DNA from: Phoenix dactylifera
Taxonomy: Eukaryota; Streptophyta; Magnoliopsida; Arecales; Arecaceae
NCBI RefSeq assembly: GCF_009389715.1
Contig: NC_052393.1
Span: 5,890,001-5,954,000 of the forward strand
Length of the DNA stretch: 64,000 nucleotides
Reading direction: 5' to 3'
This document shows positions 23,667 through 36,346 of the stretch, in pieces. Both the position numbers and the translations under genes were made by a program. The number at the start of each line of letters is the position of its first letter. The first letter of the stretch is position 1. The notes under the pieces were generated by a model. The model did not search any database, was not told the DNA's origin, and worked only from the letters and a program-made list of their open reading frames with translations.

Positions 23667-25217
23667 ATGTTTCCTGTAAACAAAATGTCTATGATTGCAA
23701 TTTTGGTGTATTGGAAAAATAGTCCGGATTCAGGGAAAATGCAAAAAATTAAGCAGAAGTGTGAAAAGAATGCATAATAAGTAGCATAAGGAAAAAATGA
23801 AAATTAGTTAGGTAACTCAGATACGCACATAGTTCTTACAAACCTGGTCTTTGGCTCTCTTCATCTGTAATCTTCCTACTTTAGGGGTTCTCCATAGTGT
23901 TGCTTATTAGTCACTTGGAATTTGTGACATATCATATAAGCTTTATATTTAGCCTTTAGATGTTGTTGCAAAAAATTCTCATTTTTTTTGTACTAAAGGA
24001 GAAAGTCTCAAATTTGATCGATCATATCTTGATTTATTAAGTGGGCCCTGTAAAAATGGGAAGAGTTGTTTAAAATAAATCAGACACACACAAGTAGAGA
24101 GAAAAATTGAGGGTGGGGTGATGGCAATGAATGGACCCTAGATGTTTGTAGAAATCTATATCCATATTGTATAAAATGAAGGAACAATATGATAACAATC
24201 CTTTTTAGATGCAAGTTCAGGTTTAAAGAGAAAGAGGGGATTGTAGAGGTGGAATAAGATAGTCCAAGAGGTGATTGGTAGTGAGGTAAGATTTGCACGA
24301 TTAGATAGGGGTAAGGGAGGGTAATGGTGGTGGTGGTAAAGTGATCAGGAGTGTAGAGGAGACTGGAGTGCACAAGTTGCAAGAGGGGGACATAGATTGG
24401 AGGGATACCCGATGTCATGCTAGAAGGGAGATGAAATTAGGGTTTCCAATTGGGTTGGGGGGCTGCAATTGGAGCTGACCGAAGTGACTTAGGGCCATAG
24501 AGTTTTTTTCCACCCTTTGTGTTTATGTGTGTGTTGGGGGTTAGGACTCTCTTTGCTCAGATTTAGATCATCATATACTCAAATTCAAATCAGATAAATT
24601 CTTTAATAATTGTTCTTTTCAAATTTCTAAGAAAGAGGGATCATGTATATAGATCAATTTACTGGTTCTCATTGGCAGTCTTAGGTATAAGTGTGTATAT
24701 GCTTATTGATAACATGAGAATGCCAAGAATAAATAATTGTAGCTGATCAACATCAGGCATTATTGGTCAATCAACATTCCCCGAGTTTTAAGTGATTATG
24801 TTCTCTAAGAAGTTTGTTAATAATCGTGAATTTAGTGAATTTTGGATAACTTGTGAATTTTGGAGAAAAAAACATTTGGTCAATAATAAATTATGACTTA
24901 AATAGAGGTATTTGAATAACTTGGAGATTACTGTGACTATGTTTGGTTGTGTGCTTTTGTTTCTGCATGATCCTATTATCTAGTAAATTTTCTGTGTCCT
25001 AATATTGCATTATAGTATGATATTTTATACAAAGCTATCTAACATTAATTAGCACATTTGACATGATGTCCCATTCTTTGCACAGTTTATTGACTTTTAA
25101 CATGTTTTGTGCGTATGATGAAAATGATCCCCATGCTTCTATCAGGGAATTTAGAATGGGATATTATAGTATTCTCTGATTATCACAGGGCTCCAGAGAA
25201 CACATTTTATAAAGAAA

Positions 25218-25259
25218 ATGAGTGATGACAGCATGCCTGATGAATCAGATGTGGCATAA
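25218..25259 (+). CDS. Possible 13-codon uORF in the acetyltransferase leader
   Basis: ATG...TAA encoding the acidic peptide MSDDSMPDESDVA, out of frame with and ending 71 bases before the main ATG at 25331. It would be in the mRNA if the acceptor at 25188 is used. Whether it is translated is unknown. Confidence 0.25.
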   Translation: MSDDSMPDESDVA

Positions 25260-25330
25260 ATGGACACAGAAGTGTACACACATATTCTTCAAATATCTTC
25301 TGCTGCAAGGGGCCAATAGTGAAACTTCTC

Positions 25331-28300
25331 ATGTTAGACCCAGGAGCTGCACATCGTCCAACTATTATTTACAGGCCCATACAACCTTCTGATTTTGAAG
25401 TTCTTGAGCAGATCCATGCTGCTTTATTTCCTATAAGGTGTGCAATGTAGTTCTGATGTGCATATGTTTCACATATGATTTTTGTGAAGCCTTGGGGGGG
25501 GGGGGGGGATATTGCTGTTTAGACTACATGAAAGGAAATTATACTTTGCAGGTATGAGAGAGAATTCTTCCTCGATGTGGTCAATGGCCATGGAATTGTC
25601 TCTTGGGCTGCTGTTGACATTAGCAGGCTTGATGGTCAAAATGATGAACTAATTGGATTTGTCACTACACGTATTATCCCAGTAACAGAAAGCGAGGTGT
25701 TTTGGACTTGTAATTTTGAAATTCCATGACTTCTAATCTTCAACTGTAGCTAATAATTTACATTTGTACATTGCTTATGCAGATTGAGGATTTGCTCAGA
25801 TACGATCCTTCAAGAAAAAATCAAATACTAGTCTATATCTTGACACTTGGTGTGGTAGAGCATTATAGAAACCTTGGCATAGGTTGTTACCTTCTCTGAT
25901 GATTATAAGTTCATTCATTTCCTTTATGCTTCATTTAATTGAATGTCTTCTTATCATCATGATATTTGCAGCTACTTCACTGGTTCGGGAGGTAATTAAA
26001 TATGCTTCAAGCATGCCTAGCTGCAGAGCAGTATATTTGCATGTTATTGCTTACAACCAGCCAGCCATCAGTTTCTATAAGAAGATGCTATTTAGGCTTG
26101 TAAGAAGATTGCCAAGTTTTTACTACATTCAGGGCCAGCATTATGATTCATACTTGTTTGTGTTCTATCTAAATGGTGGCCGGTCTCCCTGCTCTCCACT
26201 GTAAGTATATATATTTTTAACTTTAAAATGATAGCATTATTTTAAATAGTTGCACTGTAGTGTTGTTTGTACTATATCATCCTGTCTTGGAGATGTGAAA
26301 AATGCATTTGATACTCTATCTTTTAGCATGCTTCTAAGAATGAGTATTGTGCTTGATCTCTTTTCTTGCCTTTAAGTGAAGATGAAACTTAGAACTAGTT
26401 TAAGTGCCATATTATAGGTTTATAAGTAAAGAGTAAAGACAGTGAAATGGGTGTTTGTATTTCTCCAAACTTTTCCCATTCCACGTTTGATTGTTTACTT
26501 GTCCCAGTTCTTATGCTCTAAGTGAGAAAAACGGTGAAATTTTCTAAGCCTTATATTATTCTATATCCAGAAGTATGTTGTTTATCTCCACCAATCTTGT
26601 TTTTTGTTATTTTGATCATTATTCAGCTGCGAGGGTTAAAAGGTGTAAAATTTATAGGATGGTTTTTGGTATTATCTTGAATCTTAGCATCTAAAATAAG
26701 TGCCTAAGTTAAAAAAACTTTTATTCAGTCTTTTATCTAAACTTGACATATTTTATTCACTTGTTTGCTGACACCTGAAAGACTTAACATTGAAGTTGTT
26801 TCGGTTGTTGACCATTCAATCCTTGATGTTTAGTAGAAAAAAATTGGAATCCTCAAATCCAATCCAGATTGTGTACATCTATCGACATCCTGCCGCTGTA
26901 AAGCACAGGAAGGCATTCTATACAAACCACTGGACTGTAGTTACCAGGAGACACCTTTTTCTTCCTCCTAGTAATATCAACCATTTTTTAGGATTCTTGT
27001 CTCTGCACACTCAGCTTGCATGCCTGGAACTTCTCTATTTCAACATTTTGGGCCATATAAAATCATTAGTCCATTGCCTTATAACTACTTCAAGACTTAA
27101 TGTCATGCTGGGCACATCACTCAAGAAACATATACCATAGTTTGGTTGGAATGACTTTATCCATTTTCCTATTCTTTTGTAGACAAAGGAGAAAATAATC
27201 ATTCTCTGATATTCCATTGTAATACATCTTGGATATGCCCCCCTTTCTTTTTTTAACTTATATTGCATTTGTAGTTCTAAATTTTACTATATATGGATTT
27301 TATAGCCTTTTATCCTCTAATAATTGTATATAATTCTGGCATATTTAACTATGCTCTTATCCTGCCATTGTATCTCTGTGCTGAATGTGCTGTGTGGCTC
27401 TCTTTGACTTGTAGGTTTAACCAAAACAAACTCAATGACTTACTAAAATTTCCGTTGCTTCCTCTTATATTTCCTTCTTGATTTCAATACATTACTATTA
27501 TTCATATCATGATTTTTCCTATTGCAACCAGAACTTGTGTAAATCTTTCGTCAATTGCTTAGGTGATTAGATCAATTTGATTATAGCAGCTTGATTTTTT
27601 TTAAAAAAATCAGTATTGTTGACACTGTTTTATTAAAAAAAACTTTATATGCTTTGTTTATTGTTGCACAAAACTCATGTTGTCCTCTCATATTTCTAAA
27701 TCTTCAATCATTCTTCCTTTTTTTATAAAAAAATATAATCAAGAATTTGTTTAACAAATTCTGCTTGGAATATCTTGTTATTCTTCATATTTCTTTATGT
27801 CTAGTTTCTTAATTTTGTAGTCTTATGTTAATCTATTTAAATTGTGTTGAACACATAGGTCCTAAAATTTTTTCTGAATAAAGAGTTTTCCACTGTGTAT
27901 AGACCATCTTTAGTTTTGAGCAATGTCATAGTTTCGAAATAGAAGCTCTCATTACTATTCGTCAGCCATCCTGGCTTCATAGTTTGGGATGTCAAGTGCA
28001 CTTCCATTATCGTTTATCTGTAACCTCATGGAGTAACCTAGTAAAGCAGCACAGCTTGGTTCCATGAAAGGTTCTTCTGCTTTTTATCTATTTCATCTAG
28101 ATCTATTTGTATTCCAGTTATCCTGTCTTTTTGCCTCCTTTCTGAAGCCTTTACCTGTTTGCCTCAATTAAACAATGGTACATGTGTAGCCTCTGAAAAC
28201 ATGCTTCTTTTACATCGCTCTCTCTCTCTCTTCTAAAGATCAAGTTGACCAACTCCTGACAATATCCACTCTATCTTTTCACAATTTCATCTTTAATTGA

Positions 28301-29812
28301 AATTGTATCTTGTTACTCCCAGTGCTCCCAATGTGACTCAGTATTCTACTTCTCCAGTCACAAATCACAGCTAATAATTGGTCATTTTCTTACATTACTT
28401 TTAGCCCAACCTTTCTGGGAATCGTCATATGGCGCATCCCAACTTCGTTGGCCTTTTAGCTTAGCCTTCTATTTTTTCATGTCTTCTTTGTTGCTTCTCT
28501 CGTGATATCCTAAAGACAACAGCCTGCCTTCAATATTTATCATTGAATCTTGATGCTTGCCTTGTTTCTTTCTGTATTTCTCTGTATATAATGCAAATGC
28601 TTGGGATTGCACTCCACCCCAAGCTTTCCACACCATGTTTATGATATTTCCGAACTTTCCCCTCTTAAATTGATTGAGGTTGGACTCTCTTTCTGGAATG
28701 ACTCCACATCCTTTTTATTATTATTTTTTTTTAAAGCTAATGGACCAATGGTCCTCTTTTTCTTCTTTCCTATCACCTCACCATGGGAGTCATGTGCATG
28801 ACATTCAGGAAACTAATACATAATAATGCTCATCCTCAGACTCTTCAAGTACTTTTCTTACATCTTAGTAGAATCCACCATTTGATCTCATGTCATACTC
28901 AGGTTACCCTTAATCTGGGCATCTGTCTCATCTTTTTTTAATCCTTTTAGCACATAAGTTCGAAATGTCAACCTATTTTCTATGGTCGTATTTTCCTGTT
29001 TACGTTTTGTACACATCTTCTTATATTCTGGATTCTAGACTGGGATCCTAAATGTACCCATTTCTATCAGGGTGAGAAAACAGGTTGGACAAAGGTATTT
29101 TAGATAAAAAAGCAGCTTTGGCAGTTTCACTGGTCTTGATAGCATTTTGACTGAAAATGTATCTTTTTTGTGGCAAATATATGTTACTTAAAAATAGAAA
29201 AAAGAACTGATCGAAGCATGAAATGAAGTTTGCTAATTTCTTTTGCAGAACATAAGTTCCTCGCTATGCGACATATTCCCCTGTTCTTTTCGAACTTCTC
29301 TACATGATCATCTGAGTCGCAGCTCATGAATATTTTCTTCTTCTGTAGAGTTCCTAGCATTAAGTTGTCTATCTTAACTCAGTCATCCCTAGACTCTTGA
29401 AATCTGTTCTCCAATCAGATTTTGAATATGTGGATAATGATGAATTCATCATATGCGTCTAATAAACAAGCTTTACAGAAGTCATGATAAACCCCAATCC
29501 ACTTGCCTTCTAATATTTAATGCATATGGAATTAGGTTCCTCATCATATATGTCTAGTTTGTCTTTCAATTTTCCATAAATAATTTTCCCTGTCAGGCTT
29601 GAACGGTGTGCCCTTTTTTTCCATTATGCAGAGAAATTATGGCAGCAGTGGCAACTTACTTTAGGGGCCTCTTTAGAATGCTTTCTGCCAAACTGAGGAA
29701 TGGGGAGAAGAGTCTCCCAAGATGGTCCAAATATAAAGAAACAAGCACTCTTTTAGTTACTCAAAATAAGAGGATCCTTGGTGCAGAGAATGCTATACAT
29801 CAGTCTGGTTAA
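25331..29812 (+). CDS. GNAT acetyltransferase, MCC1 / NAA60-like
   Basis: Five exons, 25331-25437, 25552-25696, 25783-25882, 25972-26200 and 29632-29812, all with GT/AG borders and continuous frame, give 253 aa. The N-terminus (IIYRPIQPSDFEVLEQIH..LFPIRYE), the core LVYILTLGVVEHYR and the acetyl-CoA loop R113-N-L-G-I-A118 (the RxxGxA motif), then LHVIAYNQPAISFY and GQHYDSYLFV, are the order seen in plant MCC1 and animal NAA60. Known: NAA60 acetylates protein N-termini at Golgi or plasma membrane through C-terminal amphipathic helices; Arabidopsis MCC1 was linked to histone acetylation and meiotic crossover control. The last exon encodes a helix-prone segment (VATYFRGLFRMLSAKL) fitting that anchor. 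Start chosen as the first ATG before the conserved YRPIQ. The fourth intron is 3.4 kb and could hide an alternative last exon. Confidence 0.92.
26201..29631 (+). other. Large intron 4 of the acetyltransferase gene
   Basis: Donor CT|GTAAGT at 26201 and acceptor TTATGCAG| at 29631. T-rich on the plus strand throughout, as expected for a plant intron. ORFs inside (for example 26790-27140) show no family similarity. No transposon ends recognised. Confidence 0.75.
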
Positions 29813-29969
29813 CCAGCCTCAGGTCAAGATTACAATTTATTTGGGCATCGACAAGCTTGCAAGTTAGCTTTTCCATTGATTATCACTGTTGCACCTTTTC
29901 TTTCTGTTGCAGCGATCAATCAACATCTGTAATCATATAAGTGTAACATCATCTATCCTCTTATTGTAA

Positions 29970-29975
29970 AATAAA
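29970..29975 (+). terminator. Candidate polyadenylation signal of the acetyltransferase gene
   Basis: AATAAA about 160 bases after the stop codon at 29812, in T-rich 3' sequence. Confidence 0.4.
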
Positions 29976-30865
29976 CTGTCTTATCAAGGCAAATTTGGTT
30001 AACTAATCTCAGTATCTCTTCAGCAAGTTTCTTTTCTGCACATCATATGACTCTCTGAAACTTTGTGTTGTTGCTCTGAGGAATAAGCGCTTCCATATCT
30101 AGGAATTATTTAAGCTTAAAGACAGAGGCAGTTTTTTTTCTTTCTTTTTTTTTCTGTTCGATATATCATAAAACATGGCCAAGGCCGTGGAACGGAAGTC
30201 ACCTCTTTTTGATTTTTACCTTGTGCGCAAACCATGCACTTCCCACTTCTATTTCAAAACATCATTGTCTTCGAATGAAAATTAAAAGCGCTGAAGGTTC
30301 TTATGAGACTTTCAGTCCTCCAGCATGACTTGCATGGCTGTAATCAAGGGTGATATATTTCTCTCATTGGCAAGTTGTACCCTTCCAGACATCAATTAAA
30401 CCAGCAATTACTGGTACGTGCTGTTCTGATGGAATGCATGATGGAAGAAACAAAAGCAGGTACTTTTGGGAGGTGAACATCATCTTTGGGCACAGCTATA
30501 CCCGGTATTGAGTAATTCATATTTCTGATGGCCAGAAACTTCTTATTTCATGCTTTCTCATCATATAAAGTTTGCTTTCTTAGACATATGCACTGTTGCT
30601 ATTATTTGTTACGTGAGGACATGGCCATTATTTAGTGAGGTTTTTACTGATAACAAAAAAAAACGATATAAATGCATACGTCGAGAACACAATCCGACAA
30701 AGGCCACCTTAAATTGTTTCCTTAAGAAAAAACGACCACCAAAAATGTTATGCTAAAATTTTGCTATTTCATGGCAAAGCAAAGCTTGAATGAAGAACAA
30801 AAAAATATTCCTTTTTCTATGTATGTCAAATGAGCTCAACCCCACTCTTATTGTTGCATATTCTC

Positions 30866-30869
<4 letters not shown>

Positions 30870-30900
<31 letters not shown>
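30870..30900. repeat. (CT)15 microsatellite
   Basis: Uninterrupted CT dinucleotides. Confidence 0.95.
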
Positions 30901-30902
<2 letters not shown>

Positions 30903-33900
30903 GTGTAGACCCTGTCGCACATGTACAAAGTTAAAGTTAAAAGGAGTGTGCAAGGCAAATTTTGAAAAGTAAAAGGCATACCTTATTCATCGTACCTTTT
31001 TTTTAATCGTGATTTGGCAGGATATACTTATTTATATAAAATTTGCCGTTTCAACAAAAAAAAAAGTACAACTAAAAATAAATGTAGGATCATGTTGAAT
31101 GTATTTGGACGACTCAATGATTAGTGATGTAAGTAGAGAATATAGATCGCACAACCAAATAGATATCAAAAAATTTTAATTGCGAAATGGAACATCTAAT
31201 TGTTCTAGGGTTTCATTTGGCTTCGACAAGATTCAAGATAATAATGGTGATAACAAGAAGAAGTAAAAATTATTTGGATCTATTTTGGATGGCAAAGCTA
31301 TTCCCAAGAATCTAGACCTAGGTCATTTTACTTTCCGCAGGTTCTCTCCCTTTCTATCAAGAATATTTTTTTATCTACAATAGTATATTTTTGGTACATT
31401 TGTATTTAGAGGCTGGTGGAAGAGGCATAACTTTTAAGTAGGATTAGAGTTTAATAACTAAAGAATCGATTCTTTGAAAGATAAATATCCGTAACCTAAT
31501 TTTTGCTAAGCTATTGTTTATGTTTTCACATACATGTGCATGTATGTATATACCGGTGCAATAAATACACAGTTGATAGGTTTAAAACCATGAAGTATTA
31601 TGATATTTTTGCAAAACATAAAATTGACAGAAGGCATATATTTATTGCATGTAAATGTATTTGTTTTATTGTTGGACAGACCAAAATGCCTCTCTTTGTA
31701 CATATATGAATATATTCAATAAATACTCATAAGTAATTACTCAAATATTCAACACATGCCAACGGCATTTGCTCTTGCAATGCTATCACTTGGTTTGAAG
31801 GTTTGTTTCTTTTCAGGTCGCACTAATGGAACTTGATATGCCCTAAATGTTATCGCCGATCCATCAAAGCCATTTTGCCAAATATCCGGCTGACACAAGA
31901 TTGGCCCCATAATATATTGTTGACCTATCTACCCACAACGACTTTTCATTGTGTAGGTAGGAGCTTCACTGCTCATCTTATGAATTTTTGAAATCTACCC
32001 AGACATAAAGTGATACTTCTCTTGAATTTTTCCCCCTAAGCTAATCGTACTTTATTATATTCATTTTATACATTTTTTCATGCTTCTTTTCACTCCTATT
32101 TGTCGATCCTTTTTGATCTTAGCCTTATCAGTTATTACTGAGTTATTAATTATCTAAAAAATTTGACCTAATATTATTCATTGTTCGAAGACTGCAATTA
32201 ACCAAAGGCCTTATTTTGCCTAATTGGCTTATAATGATCAATATTCTTATATTTTCATAATAATGAAAAAAGTTTTGTAATGCTTTCGGAATCCTGATCT
32301 CTCAAAATTCTGCAAATTTTCCAAATCCTTTCTCGTATAGTTGTGATATTTATAAAAAGTTATTTTTGAAATTTATGCAAAAATCGTAACATTCTACCTC
32401 AATTGATATTTATAAAACCTTAATTATTAAAACAATGGTTTTTTCTAATATGATAGAGATGTTATCCATGATGTTATCTAACTCCTCCATTGTTGAAGCA
32501 TATAAGTCATATGAATTACATGCATTTATGCATAATTGTATTTTCCCAATGCCGACATTTATCTCTAATATACAGCATGCAAACCTTTAGTTCATTTTGT
32601 TATTCTTCATCGCAAAAGTTCATTTCCATATATTATTTTTGAAATTTTATGGAATAGTTGTTAATGTAGAATAAAGTCTCTCTTGCGGTCATTTTAAATA
32701 TTGCTATAGATGTTTGAAATGCATAAAAATGCTTCTATTCTTTTGGTTCCGAGAGTGTGTTAAATAATAGGTATTGTATTAAAAAAAAATGCCCACTGTT
32801 AATTTAGGTACAGTCTCAAGGACAATCCATTGTAATAGATCAGAATATTAAAAGTCTCTCTTCTCCTTCCTCTAGATTGTGTTATGAATCAATCATGTAA
32901 GCTTGATGTAACCATGGATAAATTAGATACTTTTATTGGTCTTACACCATCCTAGTCACATAAAGAATAATATTAAAAAAGACCCTGGAAACTTGTGCAT
33001 TATTTCTTTTGTAAATTTATGGTGCTTTTAATTAATCAATATGTCAATTTCATGTTTTATAATTCAATAACTTATTTGTTCTTTATATCTCGCGAGAGTA
33101 GAATATCAGTGTGCAATAATATGTGAAGAATGTATCCCATCAGAAAAATAATATGCTGTGTCATTTACCGAATATAAATCTTTTAGTCAACTTCAAGAAG
33201 AATGAATTTACCACTACTTAACAAGGATTGACTACTTTCCAAATTTGATTTAGTTATATGATGCAAGTTAGACTATGTATACAATATAAAATCAAGGGTG
33301 AGGGGTTTTGAAGTTCCTAATTGTATCATCTGTCCACCATTATGTATATTGTGAGGAAATCCCATCTTAATTGGTTGGAAATGATGAAAAGGAAAATTAA
33401 CATTCATAGCCAATTAGATTTATCATATTCTTAAAGAAAATAGGATCCATTAGGCAAACCATATTTTATGAAGAAGATTGGACTGGAGTTTTTTTTTTTT
33501 TTTTCTATTAGTATTTTTATATCGAGAGGACATGTTCGAATAGAACCATAATTGTAAATATACTTTAGTTATTAATTTGAGGCTTCACTAAAAGGACATA
33601 AATCGGTACGCATTAAACTTTATTATCTGATCATTTACCTATTTTTCATGTCTACATCTCCTTCTGATCATTCGTCTGATTTTTTTTTTTTGATTTTGAA
33701 TGACTAATTAAACTTAGTATAATATACTAAAATTTCATCATGATATAAATAATTGTTCGAAGTACTTTTCTTGTCTACAAATAATTATTGAAGCATTACC
33801 GGCTGAAGCTAGGAAAGGAAAATGAGAGAAACAAAGACAACTCAAAAACATATTGAAAGAACAAATAATTTTGTTTCCAATAGTCATTACCATTTGTTCT

Positions 33901-34580
33901 ATTGTCTGAGATCATTGTATTTTTTAATTTGTTATCACTCCAAGGTCATGTATTGGCTCATGGTAGTGCCACAACATTTAAATACGGGATACTCAGTATA
34001 GAATTGGGTCCTAAAATTGATTTCTTTCACTCCTTGATCACTTTTTCTTCATATATGAAAGTAAGAAAAATAAAAACCCCTGTAGGAGTCAGTATTGAAG
34101 ATTTCTTCTTGTACCAGTTGTGAATACCTCTTTGTATCTCTTTTGCTAACTCCAACCAAGTCCCTTCGTACCACGCGGACGCACCTGCAGGAAAACAAGC
34201 ATCCTTGGTCAAAACAAAAGAAATGAAGAATCTAGTCAAAATCTGTGGAACTCTAACTCAATAATCTTCAAGTAGTCAAATTTCACCCCTCCTCTGCAAC
34301 TCTTGACCAGGAATATCATCCTAGCATCAGTAACCCAAACAACACTTTTTGTCACAATAAGTATTCGTGTCGTCCACCGGAATCTCGTCCCATTAAAACT
34401 TACAAGTTTGAGTCAATATGATATAATTTTTGGTTGGTCAGATCCACAACACAATCCAACTGCGAAGCAACATATAAGGAAGCTTAGATGTTCCGCTCTT
34501 TTTAATTTATCTAATCTTTATGCGTGTTGCTCCGTGGACTCAATCTAGTTAAAACGAGTCCTTTTCCGACAAAAACTCAA
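30901..34580. other. AT-rich intergenic DNA, no gene seen
   Basis: Long A/T-rich sequence with short chance ORFs only; a 20-base T-run at about 33488-33506. No splice-consistent coding frame, TIR or LTR ends could be recognised. Confidence 0.4.
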
Positions 34581-34583
34581 TCC

Positions 34584-34594
34584 ATTATATAATT
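34584..34594 (+). promoter_or_regulatory. Candidate TATA box of the F-box gene
   Basis: CATTATATAATT lies about 200 bases before the ATG at 34789 and would give a leader of about 170 bases. Confidence 0.45.
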
Positions 34595-34788
34595 TTTTAA
34601 GAAACGATAAAAACCACCGAGGAGTCGTATTCAGAATCTCAGATCTGCCTCTCCTATTAGCAAACCTGCAAAACCAAAGCCCCCCTTCCATGACCTCCAT
34701 GGATTGATTTCTTTAATGTTTTTTTTTTGTTCCCCTGAATTATAGCTTCAATCAATACTCCTCTTGAGGGAATAATCTCGAGCACCTC

Positions 34789-36346
34789 ATGAGAACCAAG
34801 CACATCGTACCAACAGAAGCGTACGACCCCATCAGCGGCCTCGCGGACGACATCTGCGGCCGCATCGTTTCCTTCCTACCCATGAAGGAGGCCGTGGCCA
34901 CCTCCGTCCTCTCCAAGCGTTGGCGCTACGCCTGGACCTTCTCCCCTGTCCTCGACCTCGACCTCTCCCTCTTCCCCAAAGCCCGCGGCCGCCGGGCCGC
35001 CTTCGCCGACTTCGCCGACTCCGCCGTCGCCCTCTTCGCCCTCCCCCACCTCACCAAGCTCCGCCTCTCCCTCGACGACGCCCGCGGCGGCGGCGGCGGC
35101 CCCGACCCCCGACTCGAGTCCTGGCTCGCCTTCGCCGTCGCTCGCCGAGTCCAAGACCTCGAGCTCTGCCTTCCGAGATCGCGGACGAGGCGGCTCCCCG
35201 ATTCCATCTTCCGCTGCGGCTCCATCACCTCCTTGAAGCTGAGGCTCCGCTGCTACGCCTTCGAGCTGCCCTCGCCTGCCGGCCTTCCGAGGCTCAGGGT
35301 GCTGCACCTGACGTCGATATCGCTATCGAAAGGATCCTTCTTCCAAGACCTCTTCTCAAACTGCGTGCTCTTGGAGGAGCTGGTCGTCGAGGAGTGCCGG
35401 ACGGACGTTCTCGAGATCGACGGTGCTCGCAAGCTCACTACTCTGGTGATATCTAAATGCAGCTGGGTCGACCCGGCTCGGATTCGTGTCTCGGCGCCAC
35501 GTCTGAAGACTCTTCATTATGTTGGTGGAGCCGCCGACGAGCATTGCATGGAGAACTTGCAGCGTTTGGATGAGGTGGTTTTGGGTTTGAGAGCTCCCTC
35601 CTTGATGTGGGAAGCTGAGGAGGATTGCCAGGAGCGTTTGGTCAAGCTTTTCCAGATGGTCGGCGGCGCGAGAAGTCTGACGCTGTCGTCGTGGTGCATC
35701 AGGGTATACGCATAGCATGAGCCCAAATCTAACCAAGAAAATTTGATGGTTTGTTGTGTGAACGATTTAATTCTGTATCCTTCCACTTTTCTTGAAGCAT
35801 CTCGCGCGAGCGCCCGGTCTACCGGACGGCGTGCAAGAAGGCGTGAAGCATCTGGTGTTGTTTATGGAGCGCAGAGAAGACGGTCTTGGAGCCATAGCTC
35901 CATTGCTGAGGAGCTGCCCATATCTGGAAACCCTTTCAGTGAGCGTCACGGTAGGTTTATTCTTCTTGTAAGCTCGCAAGCATGCTTTATCTTTTGAATC
36001 ATCCTTTGCTTCACAAGTAGCCGACCGTTTTACATTGAAAATTTTTAGTTGGTTTCAGCCATCGCAGTCGGTGCGAAAAGGACGTGCTACTGCTAGAGAG
36101 AAGCAAAGAGAGCTAGGAATTAGGAGGATGGCGAGGCAGTTGAAGACTGCTAGGCTGGAGAACATTGATGAGAGCAAGACTGGGCTGGAGCTGGTGAGGT
36201 TTCTGTTGAAAAACTTGCGAGCGCTTGAGAAAATGACCATCGTGCCTTCGAAGGATGGTTTGGAGCATGCAAAGTTTAGACGCAAGGTGTCAACCTTCCC
36301 AAGGGCCTCCCGGAATGTTGTTATAGAGTATCACTTCTCTGAGTGA
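34789..36346 (+). CDS. F-box / LRR / FBD-domain protein
   Basis: Three exons, 34789-35703, 35798-35950 and 36059-36346, give 451 aa. Junctions are ATCAGG|GTATAC...CTTGAAG|CAT and GTCACG|GTAGGT...TTTCAG|CCA, all phase 0. Residues about 15-55 form an F-box (LADDICGRIVSFLPMKEAVA and SVLSKRWRYAW). The middle holds degenerate leucine-rich repeats (LPRLRVLHL, LLEELVVEEC, RLKTLHYVGG). The last exon carries an FBD-type segment (KTGLELVRFLLKNLRALEKM followed by a short tail). Known: such proteins are substrate receptors of SCF ubiquitin ligases, binding SKP1 through the F-box; the family is large, fast-evolving and mostly uncharacterised. No target can be inferred. Exon 1 is extremely GC-rich with C/G third positions, then composition drops, the monocot 5'-3' gradient. 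Confidence 0.88.

Noticed and set aside
26790-27140. 116-codon ORF in the acetyltransferase intron as a nested gene
   Set aside because: No family motif, no splice support and composition typical of intron.
34876-35307. 143-codon minus ORF and other long ORFs antisense or frame-shifted to the F-box exon
   Set aside because: They are Gly/Ala/Glu/Arg or Pro/Arg-rich shadows of GC-rich exon 1; the sense frame carries the F-box and LRR motifs.
35941-36058. Alternative F-box splicing using TTCTT|GTAAGC with acceptor TTTTTAG|TTGG
   Set aside because: It also keeps frame but inserts hydrophobic intron-like residues; GTCACG|GTAGGT to TTTCAG|CCA is simpler and phase 0. It remains a possible minor isoform.
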